This document shows, piece after piece, positions 10,909-22,400 of a stretch of 64,000 nucleotides of DNA; position 1 is the stretch's first letter, and the number at the start of each line of letters is the position of its first letter. The position numbers and the translations under genes were made by a program. Below the pieces are notes generated by a model, which was not told where the DNA came from, ran no database searches, and worked only from the letters and a program-made list of their open reading frames with translations. This DNA is from Trichoderma breve (Eukaryota; Ascomycota; Sordariomycetes; Hypocreales; Hypocreaceae): NCBI RefSeq assembly GCF_028502605.1, contig NC_079232.1, positions 1,488,001-1,552,000 of the forward strand, written 5' to 3'.

Positions 10909-12451
10909 CTACCATACGGTGTGTCCTTCCCTCATGATCTGCCAAAGAGACGCAGGCTCAATGACTTGGCAGGGAAGTTTGAGATGATAGATTGCGTCAC
11001 CGGGACAATTTATCGCCGCTTTGATATGATCTTGCTTTAGTTGAAGTTTAGAACGGTACATACGCCGCATTGAGGCAACGACTTGCCATGCCTTCACCAC
11101 AAGAGATTGCAGCTTGAATTTCCACGTTCCACGCCAAGTGACCGAGGCAGTGCCTCTTTCTACGCGATATATAAATGCACAGGCGTGTGCCTTTTCGCAG
11201 TTCCAAAGGACAAACGTGTGTATCATGGGCATCTGCTGCGCAAGAACCCCAGCTTGGCGCAGCAGATCCGTAATTGGGCCCCGGTGATCCGTAAATGAGT
11301 CCTGTTGCTCTGCTTCGTGCCGCAGGAGCTTTGATGTAAGCGCCAGAGATTGCATACGCGGCCAGGTCCATGCCGATTGACATTTCCGAACAAAAGCTTC
11401 GGCGTTGACCATGAAGGAGATGGAGAGGTGTTGTAATTTCAGACATTTGGATACGAAATCCGCGTCAATTTCTTCACTAGAACCAGCTGGTTGGGTTGAT
11501 TGGAGCGGCCAGACAGGAAATTGATCATAGAATCTATAGGCATCCTCAAATATTACCAAGCTGTTGACGGTATCTGGAAGACATCCCATTTTAAAAGCGT
11601 AAGCTGTCTCTCAGTATTAGTGGTATGGCTAAGATGATGAAACTTTGCAATTGCTGTTACAACGGTGGGTGTATACCTTTTTTCCCATCTCTGCGCCAAT
11701 TGTCACACGGCCTCCATGGCTCATAAGATATTTGCTCTAGATGATTAAGTTTGCGGAACATACAGTCGAATGACTTTACGGAAATGCAACACCGAAGTTG
11801 TCGACGGATAATGAGGTGCGTGACTGCCTTAACTTGTGGCGATGATTCTTGTAATTTTAGACGGATAGGCTTAAAAAGTCGTTGAATTGCGTGTCTCTGA
11901 GGGGGGTCGAGTTGTTGGCCTTCAAACCAGCCATGTTTCCAGTCAGTACCCAAAGTTCCAGTCCCAGCTGTTGGTGTTGCGTCTCCTTCATGATCAACGT
12001 TGTCCGAGGACAAATGAATGTTCTTGAACCAATGTTTGCAGTCGCTGGGAGAATATGCGTTGAGCTCCAGTGCCAAGTTACCCGCTGGCTCCCAAATACT
12101 GAGGATAGAGAACAGTTTCGATATCGCATCGGTGACCATAGGGCTGACGTTAATTAGAGGCGAGCGGTGTTTGGAGCAACATCTGTACGAATATCGTGGT
12201 AACTCTACACGGAAATAGATGTGATGGACAAGCTTTCTCGTTTGTGGCGAAAGGAGGGCGAAATCGTCGAGACAAGACACTTGCAGTGATATCTTGCGGA
12301 AATTGATCTTTTCCAGAACGTCCTGCCATTCTTTGCACACAGAGGCAAGTGAAGCCCAGCCGGGATGTTTCTGGTTTGCGACTTTTTCTAGGATCATGAT
12401 GCGAATCTCTGTGGGGAGATAATCCCATGGGCTCCAGCTGCGTAGTCTCAT
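10909..12451 (-). CDS. F-box domain protein, substrate unknown
   Basis: Two exons, 12451..11677 and 11603..10909, are joined across a 73-nt intron (GTATAC donor, branch CTAATAC, ACAG acceptor), giving 489 aa. The ATG at 12451 is the first true ATG in frame; the frame is open 30 nt further upstream but without an ATG. An F-box lies near the N-terminus (PWDYLPTEIRIMILEKV, ASVCKEWQDVLEKINF). It is the module that binds Skp1 in SCF ubiquitin ligases. The rest is the variable ligand region seen in expanded fungal F-box families, with no recognised repeats. The substrate cannot be read from the sequence. Duplicated remnants of the gene's tail lie just downstream, in line with the birth-and-death evolution of these families. 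Confidence 0.8.
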
Positions 12452-14799
12452 TCTGTCGTGTATTGATTTTTTTCGTTGCACTCAGAAGCGGAACAAAAGG
12501 GATAGACTCTAAAAAAAGGGTGCTGGAAGGGGCTGGAAGTTGTATTTATACAACAAATCGAGGAAGATGAGAGGGCTTTAAAGAGTCCTCTTTGTGCTGG
12601 TGCCTGCTGGATCGAAGATAGAATTTGGGGTTCATGCCTAACTTTATATCCTGGGCTTGAAAAGGCTGATGTGTTATCTTGAAAACTCTGTTGTTCTGGC
12701 TTTTGGCGCAATATATGGGTTTGATCGAGGACGAACCTTATTTCTTGCATTGTCTAGTATCCAGCATCCCATGTGCCAAACTTACACCCATGGTACATGA
12801 TGTATAGAAAGCCATCTATTAAGACTATACTAGGTACCCGTTAGCTACTTGATGCCCAATACTAAAGGAAGGTAGTTAGAAGTAGATACTAGAAGTGTTG
12901 GACAGATAAAGGGAGTGAGTACATGTGTCTGGCCCTTAAGTTGGATAGATACATTCAACATACCGATTCTCATACATCAATGGTACATAACATATGAAGA
13001 GCAACATGTTAAACTTCTCTTAGGTTCTGGGGCAAGATTTCGATATTAGCTAATACTAAAAGAAGGTTTGATAGCAAGGATAGAGATACAAGGTGGATGC
13101 TTTGCGCCTCGCCATGACAAATTATACCACCATCGCTCGCCGGGATGCCGAATCACCGGGTTGGGCTACTACATACGAGTAGGTAGCTGTTCTCTTATGT
13201 ATTTGAATCTGCATTTATTGTAATCTTGGCTTCTGACATGGATATGGCTCGAATCTCCAGCCGTCTTAGAACAGCAAAGCTTGTCTGCCACCCGATTGGC
13301 GGCTCGAGCAGACACTGGTTTCTCCGTCTGATGAGTAAAGAGCTGATGTGTGATGGACGCACGTGTCACCTGTGACGGCTGTTGAAGGATTGTCCGGCTT
13401 GGGGGGTTTCCGAGACAGTTGAAACATTTTCTTGGGAAATCTGCTCTAATGGGAGGAAACGGTTAGTGTCATGAAGGCTATCTGAGTCTCCGTGAGACAG
13501 AAACAGGGGGCCTCGTGCTGGGTGACCTAGTCATGCTGCTGCTAGAGGCGAGTTTGGAAGTATTTGATTTGATTACAGACCCATGCATCACTTTGATACT
13601 GCATATGTAAGGTACCAAGTAGGTGGTGATTTGATTAATCGCAAAATTAAGAATATGGATGTAAGTCTTATCTGATTAACTGCGAACAACTCCGACGAGA
13701 TGCTCCGTTTCCCGTACCTTCCCTTCCATGCTTCAATTGGAAGCACGTGTTCCTCTTTATAACAACTCCTCCTCAACTTGACTAAATCATCATCGGAGCT
13801 TCTGCAAATGCAAATCACAGACACATTAATTTCAATTGCCATACACCTTACCACACACGGAGTTCTTGACTAGCATCAACTCACGATAGCAAAGACGCGC
13901 GCACGGCCTCCAGCACGAGTAGGCGCTTCTGCATCGTGCGACATGAGCATCCCTCCCATGGTCATGACGCACACGCTAACAAGGACCAGATGCAACCCGT
14001 CTCTTTTAGCTCGCAGGGCAGCAAAAGAAGAAATAATTAAAGTTAAAACGTCCTGGCTGCAATGGCCCCCCTCCAGGCGGAAGAGATTGGCTCCGGGGCG
14101 CTGCTTTTGCGCGTGTATCAGATTCGTTTCGGACTACGGACGGGGGCGAGCTAAAAGAGCTGGGACCCTGCCCGGATAAGCTGGGGGAAGCTGGGACGAG
14201 CTTCGCATCTGGCAGCTTCCGGCCGTTTTTTCTGCGACCTGGGTGTCCAGGGGTGTCCAAGGGTGCAGCGCTTGAGGCTCGGATCCGTCCATTTGGGGTT
14301 TCTGGACAGACTGAAGCGAGGAAACGGATCCTCATGGAGCCGCCATGGCTGTTTGTCCCACGTTGCGGTGGCCCCTTGGGGTTTATTATCGTGACTTATA
14401 CCGACTAGGCAGTCCCTTAGCTGACCACCAAACCTCATTCACCCAGCTGGCTCTGGGATATAAGATTGTCGACGCGCTCTTTGGATACTTCGTTTCTTTC
14501 CTCTCTTGGTCTCCATCGTTTCGCTCCGATCCGTCTCTCATTCACTTTCTTTTTTCCGTGGGTTGTCAAAAAGCCGCTGGCCTGCTTTTGCTGGTATACC
14601 CTTCGTTTATTCCATTCTATTCACCTTGACTCGATCCTTAACTATACCACTTTCCATTCATTCGCATCTTTTCTACATTTGGCTTGTCCAATTTCTTTTT
14701 TTGACGCATAACCGCCCGGCTGGACCACTTTGATTAAACACCTGACGAAATCAAACGAAAGAAATCACTGAAAGAGACGAGCAAGAGAAAATATTCAAG
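12452..14799. other. 2.3-kb spacer between the F-box gene and the RDS1-like gene (divergent promoters)
   Basis: No gene is supported. The left part is AT-rich and holds short strings shared with other loci of the window: TATCCAGCATCCCATGT at 12758-12774 and AGATACTAGAA near 12884. The right part serves as promoter and leader of the ferritin-like gene, ending in a pyrimidine-rich leader from about 14440. It contains a tandem GGGTGTCCA motif (14241-14266) and CCCCTTGGGG at 14372-14381, which reads as a stress element (CCCCT) on both strands. Confidence 0.5.
14241..14381 (+). promoter_or_regulatory. Possible stress-element cluster upstream of the RDS1-like gene
   Basis: There are two full GGGTGTCCA units plus a third partial one (GGGTGCA) at 14241-14266, and a CCCCTTGGGG palindrome at 14372-14381. 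CCCCT/AGGGG is the C2H2 Msn2/4-type stress element in yeast. The family of the downstream gene is stress- and glucose-responsive. The link is inference, because such short motifs occur by chance. Confidence 0.25.
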
Positions 14800-15816
14800 A
14801 TGCCTTCCTTCAAAGCTGCTGTCATTTCCTTCCTGGCTGCTACTGCTGCCGCACTCCCCTCAATGCCCAGGTTGACTGAGCGGCAACTGGAGTATCACAC
14901 TGTCGCCAAGAGGCAGAATGCTGCTGCCCAAGCTCTGGGTCTCAATGACTTTGATATTCTTCAATTGTAAGCTCCTCTTATACTTGGCGATGTGGTCGAA
15001 TCGAACAAGTTGACTAACACACTTCCCCTCAGCGCTCTGACCCTTGAGAATCTCGAAGAGTCCTTCTATCGTGAGGGCTTTGCCAAGTTCCCCGCGTCCG
15101 ACTTTACTGCTCTCGGTCTCAGCGATGAGCAGATCAAGGACCTCCAGGGCATTGGTTTCACCGAGTCCGAGCACGTCATCATCCTCCAGTCTTCGCTCGC
15201 ACAGAACGGTATCCAGCCCGTCCAGCGTTGCACTTACAACTTTGGCTTCACCAGTGCCGCAGCCATGGTCCAGACTGCAGCCATTCTCGAGAACGTCGGC
15301 ATCTCAGCCTACCTCGGTGCCGCTCCCCTGCTGGCATCTCCCGCCATCCTCGGTGTTGCCGGCTCCATCCTCACCATCGAGGCCCGCCACCAGAGCTCCA
15401 TCCGCGTCTTTGGCGGCCAGACGGCTGTTCCCCAGGCCTTTGATGCGCCTCTCGGCCCCAAGGCTGTCTTCTCTCTCGCCGCTCCCTTCATCCAGTCTTG
15501 CCCCGAGGGCTCCAACCTCAAGCTTACCGCCTTCCCTACTCTTAAGCTGGCCAACCCCAGCGACAAGACTACTACCAACTCTGTCTTGAAGCTTCAGTCT
15601 GACGCTGCTAGCGGCGCCAAGTTCTGTGCTTTCACGTCTGGTGGTGTCACTCCCGGCGGCACCATGTTTACTCCCTTTTCTCAGACCGATGGCTGCAAGA
15701 TCCCCGAGGGAGTTGCCGGCATCACCTACCTGTCGCTCTCCAGCGCCGGTCCTCTGACGGGTGCTCTCACCGACGACATTACCGTTGCCGGCCCCATTGC
15801 TATTACGGTGTCATAA
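14800..15816 (+). CDS. Secreted ferritin-like domain protein, Rds1-type
   Basis: Two exons, 14800..14966 and 15033..15816, are separated by a 66-nt intron (GTAAGC, branch CTAAC, CAG), giving 316 aa. A signal peptide is clear (MPSFKAAVISFLAATAAALP), followed by a dibasic AKRQ site that could be cut by a Kex2-like protease. Mature residues from about 50 form the fungal ferritin-like fold (DFDILQFALTLENLEESFYR, ILTIEARHQSS). The protein ends in a beta-rich domain with several threonines and serines. Family knowledge: Schizosaccharomyces rds1 is induced by nutrient stress, and relatives are abundant secreted or stress proteins of filamentous fungi. Metal binding is not proven. Codon use is strongly biased to C-ending codons, which suggests high expression. 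Confidence 0.88.
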
Positions 15817-16946
15817 GGGAGGAATTCATGTTGGGAAAGAGATTATGAAATTCACCAAGTAGAAAACGATGAAAAGAAGGGGAATAATTCGAGCCAAACT
15901 TTTTATTTAATACATACAACATTTTACCTTTCTCTATATAAAACTCATTCCATTAATTCGTCTATTTCTATCAAAATTACTCGTGAGCATGTATGAGTAC
16001 TCAATATTATCATCCCCATATCAGGATAAGGCTCCGCCATTAAATATGACATCTTTGGTGTATTTTACATTTCATTTACTTATTCAACATACAACTCTCT
16101 CCATCTCATCACCCCCTTTGGCCAATGAGCTCACACCCTCTATCTTCTTTTGCTGGCCTGGCCCTGCAATCCAGATCTCATCTCAATCCAGGGTCCCTCT
16201 CGGAAGACCAAAGCTGAAACATCCGTGGCACACCCCGTTAACGAATCCACCTCCTTGCTCAATCCCGGCTGCCAAAACGCTGCAGGAAACCGACGCTTCC
16301 GTCATCTTGGGACCAAAGTCCGGGGGGCAGCTTTACCTCAAGTCAAATGTCCAGGGCTGTCAAAAGACGCAATTCAACATGGCACACTTCCGCCCCTGAA
16401 AAGAAGAAAAGATATATCGGATCCCCTCCCCCTTTCTTATAAAACACACCTCTGGGTCACATAGATACCGCGAGAAGCCACCTGAACACGCAAACACCTT
16501 CAACTTGCTATTTAAGCCTGTTTGCACATCCTCGCTTCCCAAGGCCTTCGCCTGCTGGAGACGTTCCATTCCCCCCCGACAGCTGCGTCTTTCCCTATGC
16601 TCCAACCCACATAGAACATACCGTACCAATCGACCATGAGTAAAATAACTTTTGATTGCCGACCCTCCCCAAAAATTCTTTTACACAAACCCCCCCAATT
16701 GAGACCTGAGTGAACTGCGAGAGTCAACATGCATTAATCGGTCCCCTGTCCCACCGAGTCCTCCAGAGAATACCTTTAACTCTATGGTGTAACTGTTTGT
16801 GGAATGCCATGGAAATGTTAACGCAGTGCAGGGTGGTATCTAAAGAAGCTATCCATAATAGTGCGGACTCCCTTTTTTAATAATTTTTTTCTTGCTAAGT
16901 TTGTTGGCTGCTTCTGTGATATTAAGCATCTAACGTATCTGTCGTA
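15817..16946. other. Convergent spacer between the RDS1-like gene and MKT1
   Basis: No gene is seen. The first 150 bases are AT-rich (TTTTTATTTAATACATAC near 15900) and probably hold the 3' end of the secreted-protein mRNA. The remaining 1 kb has only short, biased ORFs. Confidence 0.55.
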
Positions 16947-19726
16947 TTAAAATGGCCGGGCGTTGATGTAGTCTTGAGCTTTTGACCAGGCAGACTTCTC
17001 ATTTGCTGGGAGAGAGGCATCGTTTAGCGTCTGCACGCCCTGGTTGAGGGCGCTGACAAAGTCAATGGCAGTTCGCAAATCTTCCGGGAATGCCTCCGCT
17101 AGGGGAATAAAAGTCTGCTGGAATGCTTCCAGCCGAGCGGCTCGTGCCTCCTTGTCGGATCCGGCTTCCTCATCGTCAAAGAAGGTCAGAGCCGCGATAC
17201 CAAGTCCGATATCTGGTTCTTGCCAGAAGGGTAACCTGTCTAATGTCAGCTACTAGGAACGAAATATTAAGAGGGAGGATCGCTCGCACTTTTGACTGAT
17301 TTCTAGCTGATCAGTCCTGTCTCTGTTACACTGTCCATACAAGAACATGGATGCAACAATCGCTTCAATCAAGTCACGGTCGGCCTCGCGTACCGTCGTG
17401 GACAGTGCCCGGAATCCCAATAAACTCTTGTTCAATGCTCCGGTGTAACCAAACGCTTGATGCCGCAGCTTAAGCAATGAGGCACATTGGCTAATGAGGA
17501 TGACACATGACTTGTCCTCGTTTGTTCCTTTTCGAGGCATGCCGGGCGCACCTTCGCGGTACTTGCCGCTCAACAGTCCGAATCGCAACAGTTCAAACGC
17601 CAACAGAGCAGCCTCTTCCACAAAGGGCACTCTATCCTCCATAGCGTCTCTGATAGCAATAAGAGTGGTCGCCAAAGCATTTCCCCACTTGGTCAGCTTG
17701 TGCGAATCATCAACGTATCCCCTGAGATGGAGGAAGCGCCAGATGACGACGGATGCCACTATGTTAGTGCTGTCGATGCCTTTGATAAGTTTTTCCTTGG
17801 GAAAAGTCTTGTCAACGAAGTCCTGGTTCGCGAGTGCAAGCACTTCCAGATACACCGGGCCAGCAAAGTCTGCAGGGAAGAAACGGCGGAGGTCTTGCTC
17901 TTTAACGTCCCAGGTGTCCACCAATGTCGAAGGTAGCGGTCGCATAGAGTTGTGATTCATAGTGTGCCTGTACTTCGGGTCGAACCAAACCTTCAGGGTG
18001 ATGTCCTTGTGCGCGATTGCTCGGTGGACTCGGGGTATAACGAGACTGAGCGCCTGTTCTTTGATTGGGAGGATTTGATTGGTAACAAGTTGCTTGTATT
18101 CCTCCGAAGCAGTACCGTCCAAAGTTGGCAGAATGATAATCTGTCCGTGTGCTATAGCGTTCAGGATACGAGGCCCAATCAGTCCAGTATTGAGATAGTG
18201 AAGCAATTCTGGGGGCATCCGAAGGCCAAGATATTCGTGGCTGTCTTTAGTGAGCCGCTCATAATCGTTGACTTTGATTTCGCCACTCTCGGAAATGTAG
18301 ATGAAATGTTGGGCCGCCATTCTGGCTTTGCGGTACTTGTCCAACCAGTTGGGATCATGAGCCTGCAAAATATCGTTGAACGATGCGCAGGCATTAGCCA
18401 CAGTCTTCTCTGAAGTCCGCAGGATGTTGACAGCATCCATAATGGTGTACGGATTCGGATACATGGCTGTGTCTTGCAATGGGGGAAACGGAGGGAGGAA
18501 CGAGGTTCCCGTCATGAGCATGGCGTCGACAAACATGGGCTCGCCAACTCCGAGGGTACGCATGACCCTCTTCTTTGAGATGGCGGTCACTGTTCCAGCG
18601 TCCCAGTCCATGTTTCGAATGACAGAGTCCTGAACAGGGTAGAGAAGCAGTTCTTGGGGGCCCATGACACCAGCGCATTGATCTGTGTCGATCATCTCAA
18701 AGTAGGCCAGCTTTCTTATCGTCAGACATGGTCATGCGGTACAAAGGGGACGAAGGGAAGCGAACCTGACCACAAGCGTTGAAAGGAGGCACCAAAAAGT
18801 GCAGCCCCCTCTCTTTCAAGATGGCTTGTAAAAGAGGGTAAAGATTCTGAAGCTGATAGGCACCTTTTCGCAGTGTGATTAGCGAATCCATCCCTGATAC
18901 AGACAAACATGAGAATCTTGTCTGGGGTAGGATGGACATACCTGGGTTAGCTCCAAACGCAGTGACAGCTTGCTCGGCCTCGGTCTGCGAATACAACTCC
19001 CATGCTTCATCCGTCTTCTGGTTCGCAGCTCTGCCCCGCTTAAGAGCAATTTCATCCTGTCCTATGATGGATTGGCCGTCGAAGATGAAGAAGGGGATAA
19101 TTCGATGCTTGTCCCAAAGATCTAGATTTTGCCGAATATTACTCTGAAAGCCGGTCAACCCGCCGAGCGCAGTAAGCAGGGGCTCGTGGGAAGGCTGGTT
19201 GTCCAGGAGAAGACTCAGGTAATAAGAAGCATCGACGGCAATGGCGCAATCTTCAAGCTCGGCAATGTCATAGGTGCTGATCAGCGGGTAGTTAGCATAC
19301 TCTGTTCGGTTGCGTATAGTGAAAGCAAGCGTACTTAGCCTGGGCATTGATCCAGGAATCCTCCACAAGGACTATGGCACGAATTAGCTTGTGTGATTAT
19401 GCCACATGTTTATCAGTAGCGAAAATGCATGGGCATGGGCATGAGGCTCCCAATGCAACAACGTCCCGAAGTAAGCGTTGAAGCACTGCTCTTGAAAAAG
19501 GCCACCAACTTGCCAATTGGGAGGCAAGCAGCATCGAATAGCAAAATAGGCATCATCTGCTGCTATAGCATGTCATATAGGCCCATGGCGACGACCCGAA
19601 GAGTGGCCGGACCAGACCTATGGCCCATGACAATGTAGCGCAACAAGAGTCACGCGCAGACGACACATTTGCTTCGCCGAGCTCAGAGCCGGCCGTGCAG
19701 AGATGAAGAAAGGACTCACAAGGCAT
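16947..19726 (-). CDS. MKT1: Mkt1-like post-transcriptional regulator (XPG/PIN nuclease fold)
   Basis: Six exons fit splice signals and frame: 19726..19720, 19371..19335, 19276..18942, 18893..18766, 18710..17290 and 17235..16947, giving 738 aa. The protein starts MPFLVEDSWINAQANTYDIA. The XPG N-region (AIAVDASYYLSLLLDN, PFFIFDGQSIIGQDE) and XPG-I region (NACGQLAYFEMIDTDQC, GPQELLLYPV) lie in the first 220 residues, followed by the MKT1-specific middle and C-terminal domains. The last exon restores LPFWQEPDIGLGIAALTFF, a strong family block. Family knowledge: yeast Mkt1 acts with Pbp1 on translation of specific mRNAs, including mitochondrial ones. The intron inside exon 2/3 has a textbook GCTAAC branch. 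The 7-nt first exon and its 348-nt intron are the least certain part. A read-through ATG at 19347 gives a worse N-terminus. Confidence 0.88.
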
Positions 19727-21018
19727 CTCGAGCAAGCCTCCTCGAATCAAACAGGTATATGACTATCGGCTTCGCTATGCGACTCGGAACGGCGGGGGTG
19801 GAATGGAGTGTTTCAAGACGAGGCTGAAAACCCGCGGCTGTCAGACGAAGAGAGACAGGGAAGAGAGCGAGAGGTCGACGATGCAGGCGGAATTGGGAGG
19901 ATGGATCGGCTTGGTCGACGAGGAAGAGCTTCTGGGTTGGCCGGGATACGAATCGAAGGAAAGAAAGCTTGTCTTTGCCAGTGCGCACCGAGAGTTGGAA
20001 AGAGAAGAAGAAAAAAATAAAACAGGACAGGCTCGTTGGAAGACACAAGACAGCACGCAGACGCCGTGTACGAAAGGCTGCGGCAAACGCTTGGGCAAGG
20101 CTCGCTTTCCCGTGGCAAGACAAACAACTTGCAAACAGACAAACGTCCCCAGCAGCCGCACCCAAGAGGAAGTTGATGGAGAGGTTCAGTTCAGCCCTGC
20201 GCGGGTAAGCAGCAGCTGGCGAGGAAATCTGAAGCGAGTCAATAAGGTACAAGTAGTGGACAGGACAGGTACAGTGCGGTCGCTGCACGGTGGAGATGCA
20301 AAGGTAAGCAAGCGCACACGGCAGAGGGAGGTTTGGCTTTGGTTTGCTTTGCATCCAATTGATGCTCTTTGGGGTTTGGGGGGTTCTAAACAGTTTCCCC
20401 TAGACTGGATGGTCCAGCGGTGTGGCGCCCAACAGGGCCAGAGTGTGGCTTAGCATGTGTGTTCTGTCAACCCGTAACATATGTGCGGGTGGCTGGTGGG
20501 CACAACACAGCACAGCAAAGTGGGCTGCATCTTGACTGACAGTCTCTTTCTCATCTCATGATCTGGGGCTACCTCGGCTGCTAAGAGCACAACCACCACG
20601 TTGGATGTATTACTGATGTTTGTCTATTTCGCCTTTTAGTACCTATTAGAGATCAAGGGCCACCATCCCTCTTACTTACAGTACGCCTACCGCCTACCAC
20701 ACAGGAGCTATTACAACATATTACAAGCTCCCCCCCAAACTAGCGGCAAGCTCCAAGCTTCCATCGACCCCGCCACAGTAAACTCACAGCCCTGTTCCAA
20801 GCGCATAGCGGGGTGTCCCAATCCAGCTATCGCAGCGATCCCGGAACGTCAAGGGACTGCTAGCTGTAATACTTTGACGCTATGTGCCGTCCCAGATAAG
20901 GGCATTTAGTAGTTAATAGATCGTAAGACGATATCGCTGACTGACTCTTCTCCATCAATTCCCTCCTGCAACTCCAGCATCCAGTTTTACACTCCAAGTG
21001 AAAGAAAAGGAAAAAGCC
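19727..21018. promoter_or_regulatory. Divergent promoter region, MKT1 / 2-oxoglutarate oxygenase
   Basis: Overlapping ORFs on both strands from 19716 to 20453 lack a consistent gene-like product and are judged chance ORFs in a GC-balanced leader. The stretch probably holds the MKT1 5' leader (left) and the oxygenase promoter (right). A purine-rich leader AGAAAAGGAAAAAG directly precedes the oxygenase ATG. Confidence 0.5.
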
Positions 21019-22341
21019 ATGGCTGCTGCTGCTACTGCAAACATCCCCATCATCGACATCTCCGGTGACCAGGATGTCGTCGCCAAGCAGCTGGTCGACG
21101 CTGCTCACGAGCACGGCTTCATTTACATAAGAAATCTCGGAGCCGATATATCTGCTAGCAGCATTGATGGGGCTTTTGCACTGGTAACACTCTTCTGAAG
21201 CCGCCATTTCTTTTCTTCATTCATCATCTGACGTTGGGTGCCGTGTTTAGTCTCGGAAGCTGTTCGATGCTCCTCTCGCAGAGAAGCAGGCGTGCACTAT
21301 TCAGACAAATAACCGCGGCTGGTCTGGCATGCACTCGGAGACTCTAGACCCCAAAACCCAAAAGGTAATTTCTTCTTAAATCCTACACCTCTAATGGGTG
21401 ACTGGCTAACGCTCTCTACAGGTCGGAGACTTCAAAGAGTAAGCATCGTTTAAGCCCCGGGATGCGTTAAATATACCCATGTAAACAACATAAACTCACC
21501 ATGTAAAGGGCCTTCAACTTTGGCGAATTCATCGATGGGAAAGCCCAGCAGCCCCTCCCGCCCACCATCGCCGCCGACGAGCCTCAGGTCAGCGCATTTG
21601 CAGACTCGTGCCACAAACTCTGCCGGAAGCTCCTCCACCTGCTCGGAATCGGCCTCGATGTAAGTCGCTCTCGCTTTTTGATGTTGATATCTCACCCAAA
21701 GCGAACTCATTGAATCATCTAACCTTATTACGAATGCCTGCTAGGTTGGCGATTTCTTCTCCTCAGCACACAGCACCAATGGCGAATCCAGCTCCATCTT
21801 GCGGCTCCTCCGCTACCCGCCACCTGACCAGGCCTCTCACTCCAGCGACGACATCCGTGCCGGCGCGCACTCTGACTACGGCTCCGTCACGCTGCTCTTC
21901 CGGCTGAAAGGTCAGGCAGGACTGGAATTACAAAAGAAAGACGGCTCTTGGGCCCCTGTCCCGGTCTGCCCTCCCGGCTCAGAGAACGATCCCAGCCCTC
22001 CTATTCTGATCAACATTGGAGACCTGCTTTCTTACTGGACCAACGGACTGTTCAGAAGCACCGTCCACAGGGTGGTCTTCCCATCTGATAATGCAGCAAG
22101 CAAGGTAGAGGGCGAGACTAGCGCCGGACCGCGTTACTCGATTGCTTTCTTCTGTCATCCTGCAGGATCGGTGGCGTTGGAGCCTGTGCCTAGTGAAAGA
22201 GTGAGGAACTTTATTCCGGATGAGAGTGCGCCAAATGAGAACCCATATGCTGAGAGGAAGGTAATGACGGCGAATGAGCATCTTTTCATGAGATTAAAGG
22301 CTAGCTACGGTACTTTGTACGATGATGAAAAGAAGCCGTGA
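21019..22341 (+). CDS. 2-oxoglutarate/Fe(II)-dependent oxygenase (isopenicillin N synthase-like)
   Basis: Five exons are 21019..21183, 21251..21364, 21422..21438, 21509..21659 and 21745..22341; the third is only 17 nt. Together they give 347 aa. The DIOX N-terminal block is at residues 8-90 (IPIIDISGDQDVV, HEHGFIYIRN, NRGWSGMHSETL). The double-stranded beta-helix core follows: the iron ligands H and D in AGAHSDYGSVTLL, the distal H in FRSTVHRVVFP, and the 2-oxoglutarate-binding arginine in PRYSIAFF. All key residues are present, so it should be active. The substrate is unknown; relatives hydroxylate or oxidise small molecules, and no biosynthetic partner genes are adjacent. The 3' end is only 59 bp from the stop of the converging ligase gene. 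Confidence 0.9.
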
Positions 22342-22400
22342 GGCCCATTGTCTAATTAAGAATTATATAAAGATGGTATTTACATCATGTTCACGTGGTC

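Noticed and set aside
13943..14335. ORFs on both strands in the RDS1-like promoter
   Set aside because: They are short, mutually overlapping and GC-driven, with no recognisable product.
19716..20453. Overlapping ORFs on both strands upstream of MKT1 (up to 216 aa)
   Set aside because: The products are compositionally incoherent and overlap each other, and one overlaps the proposed MKT1 start exon. Treated as leader or promoter.
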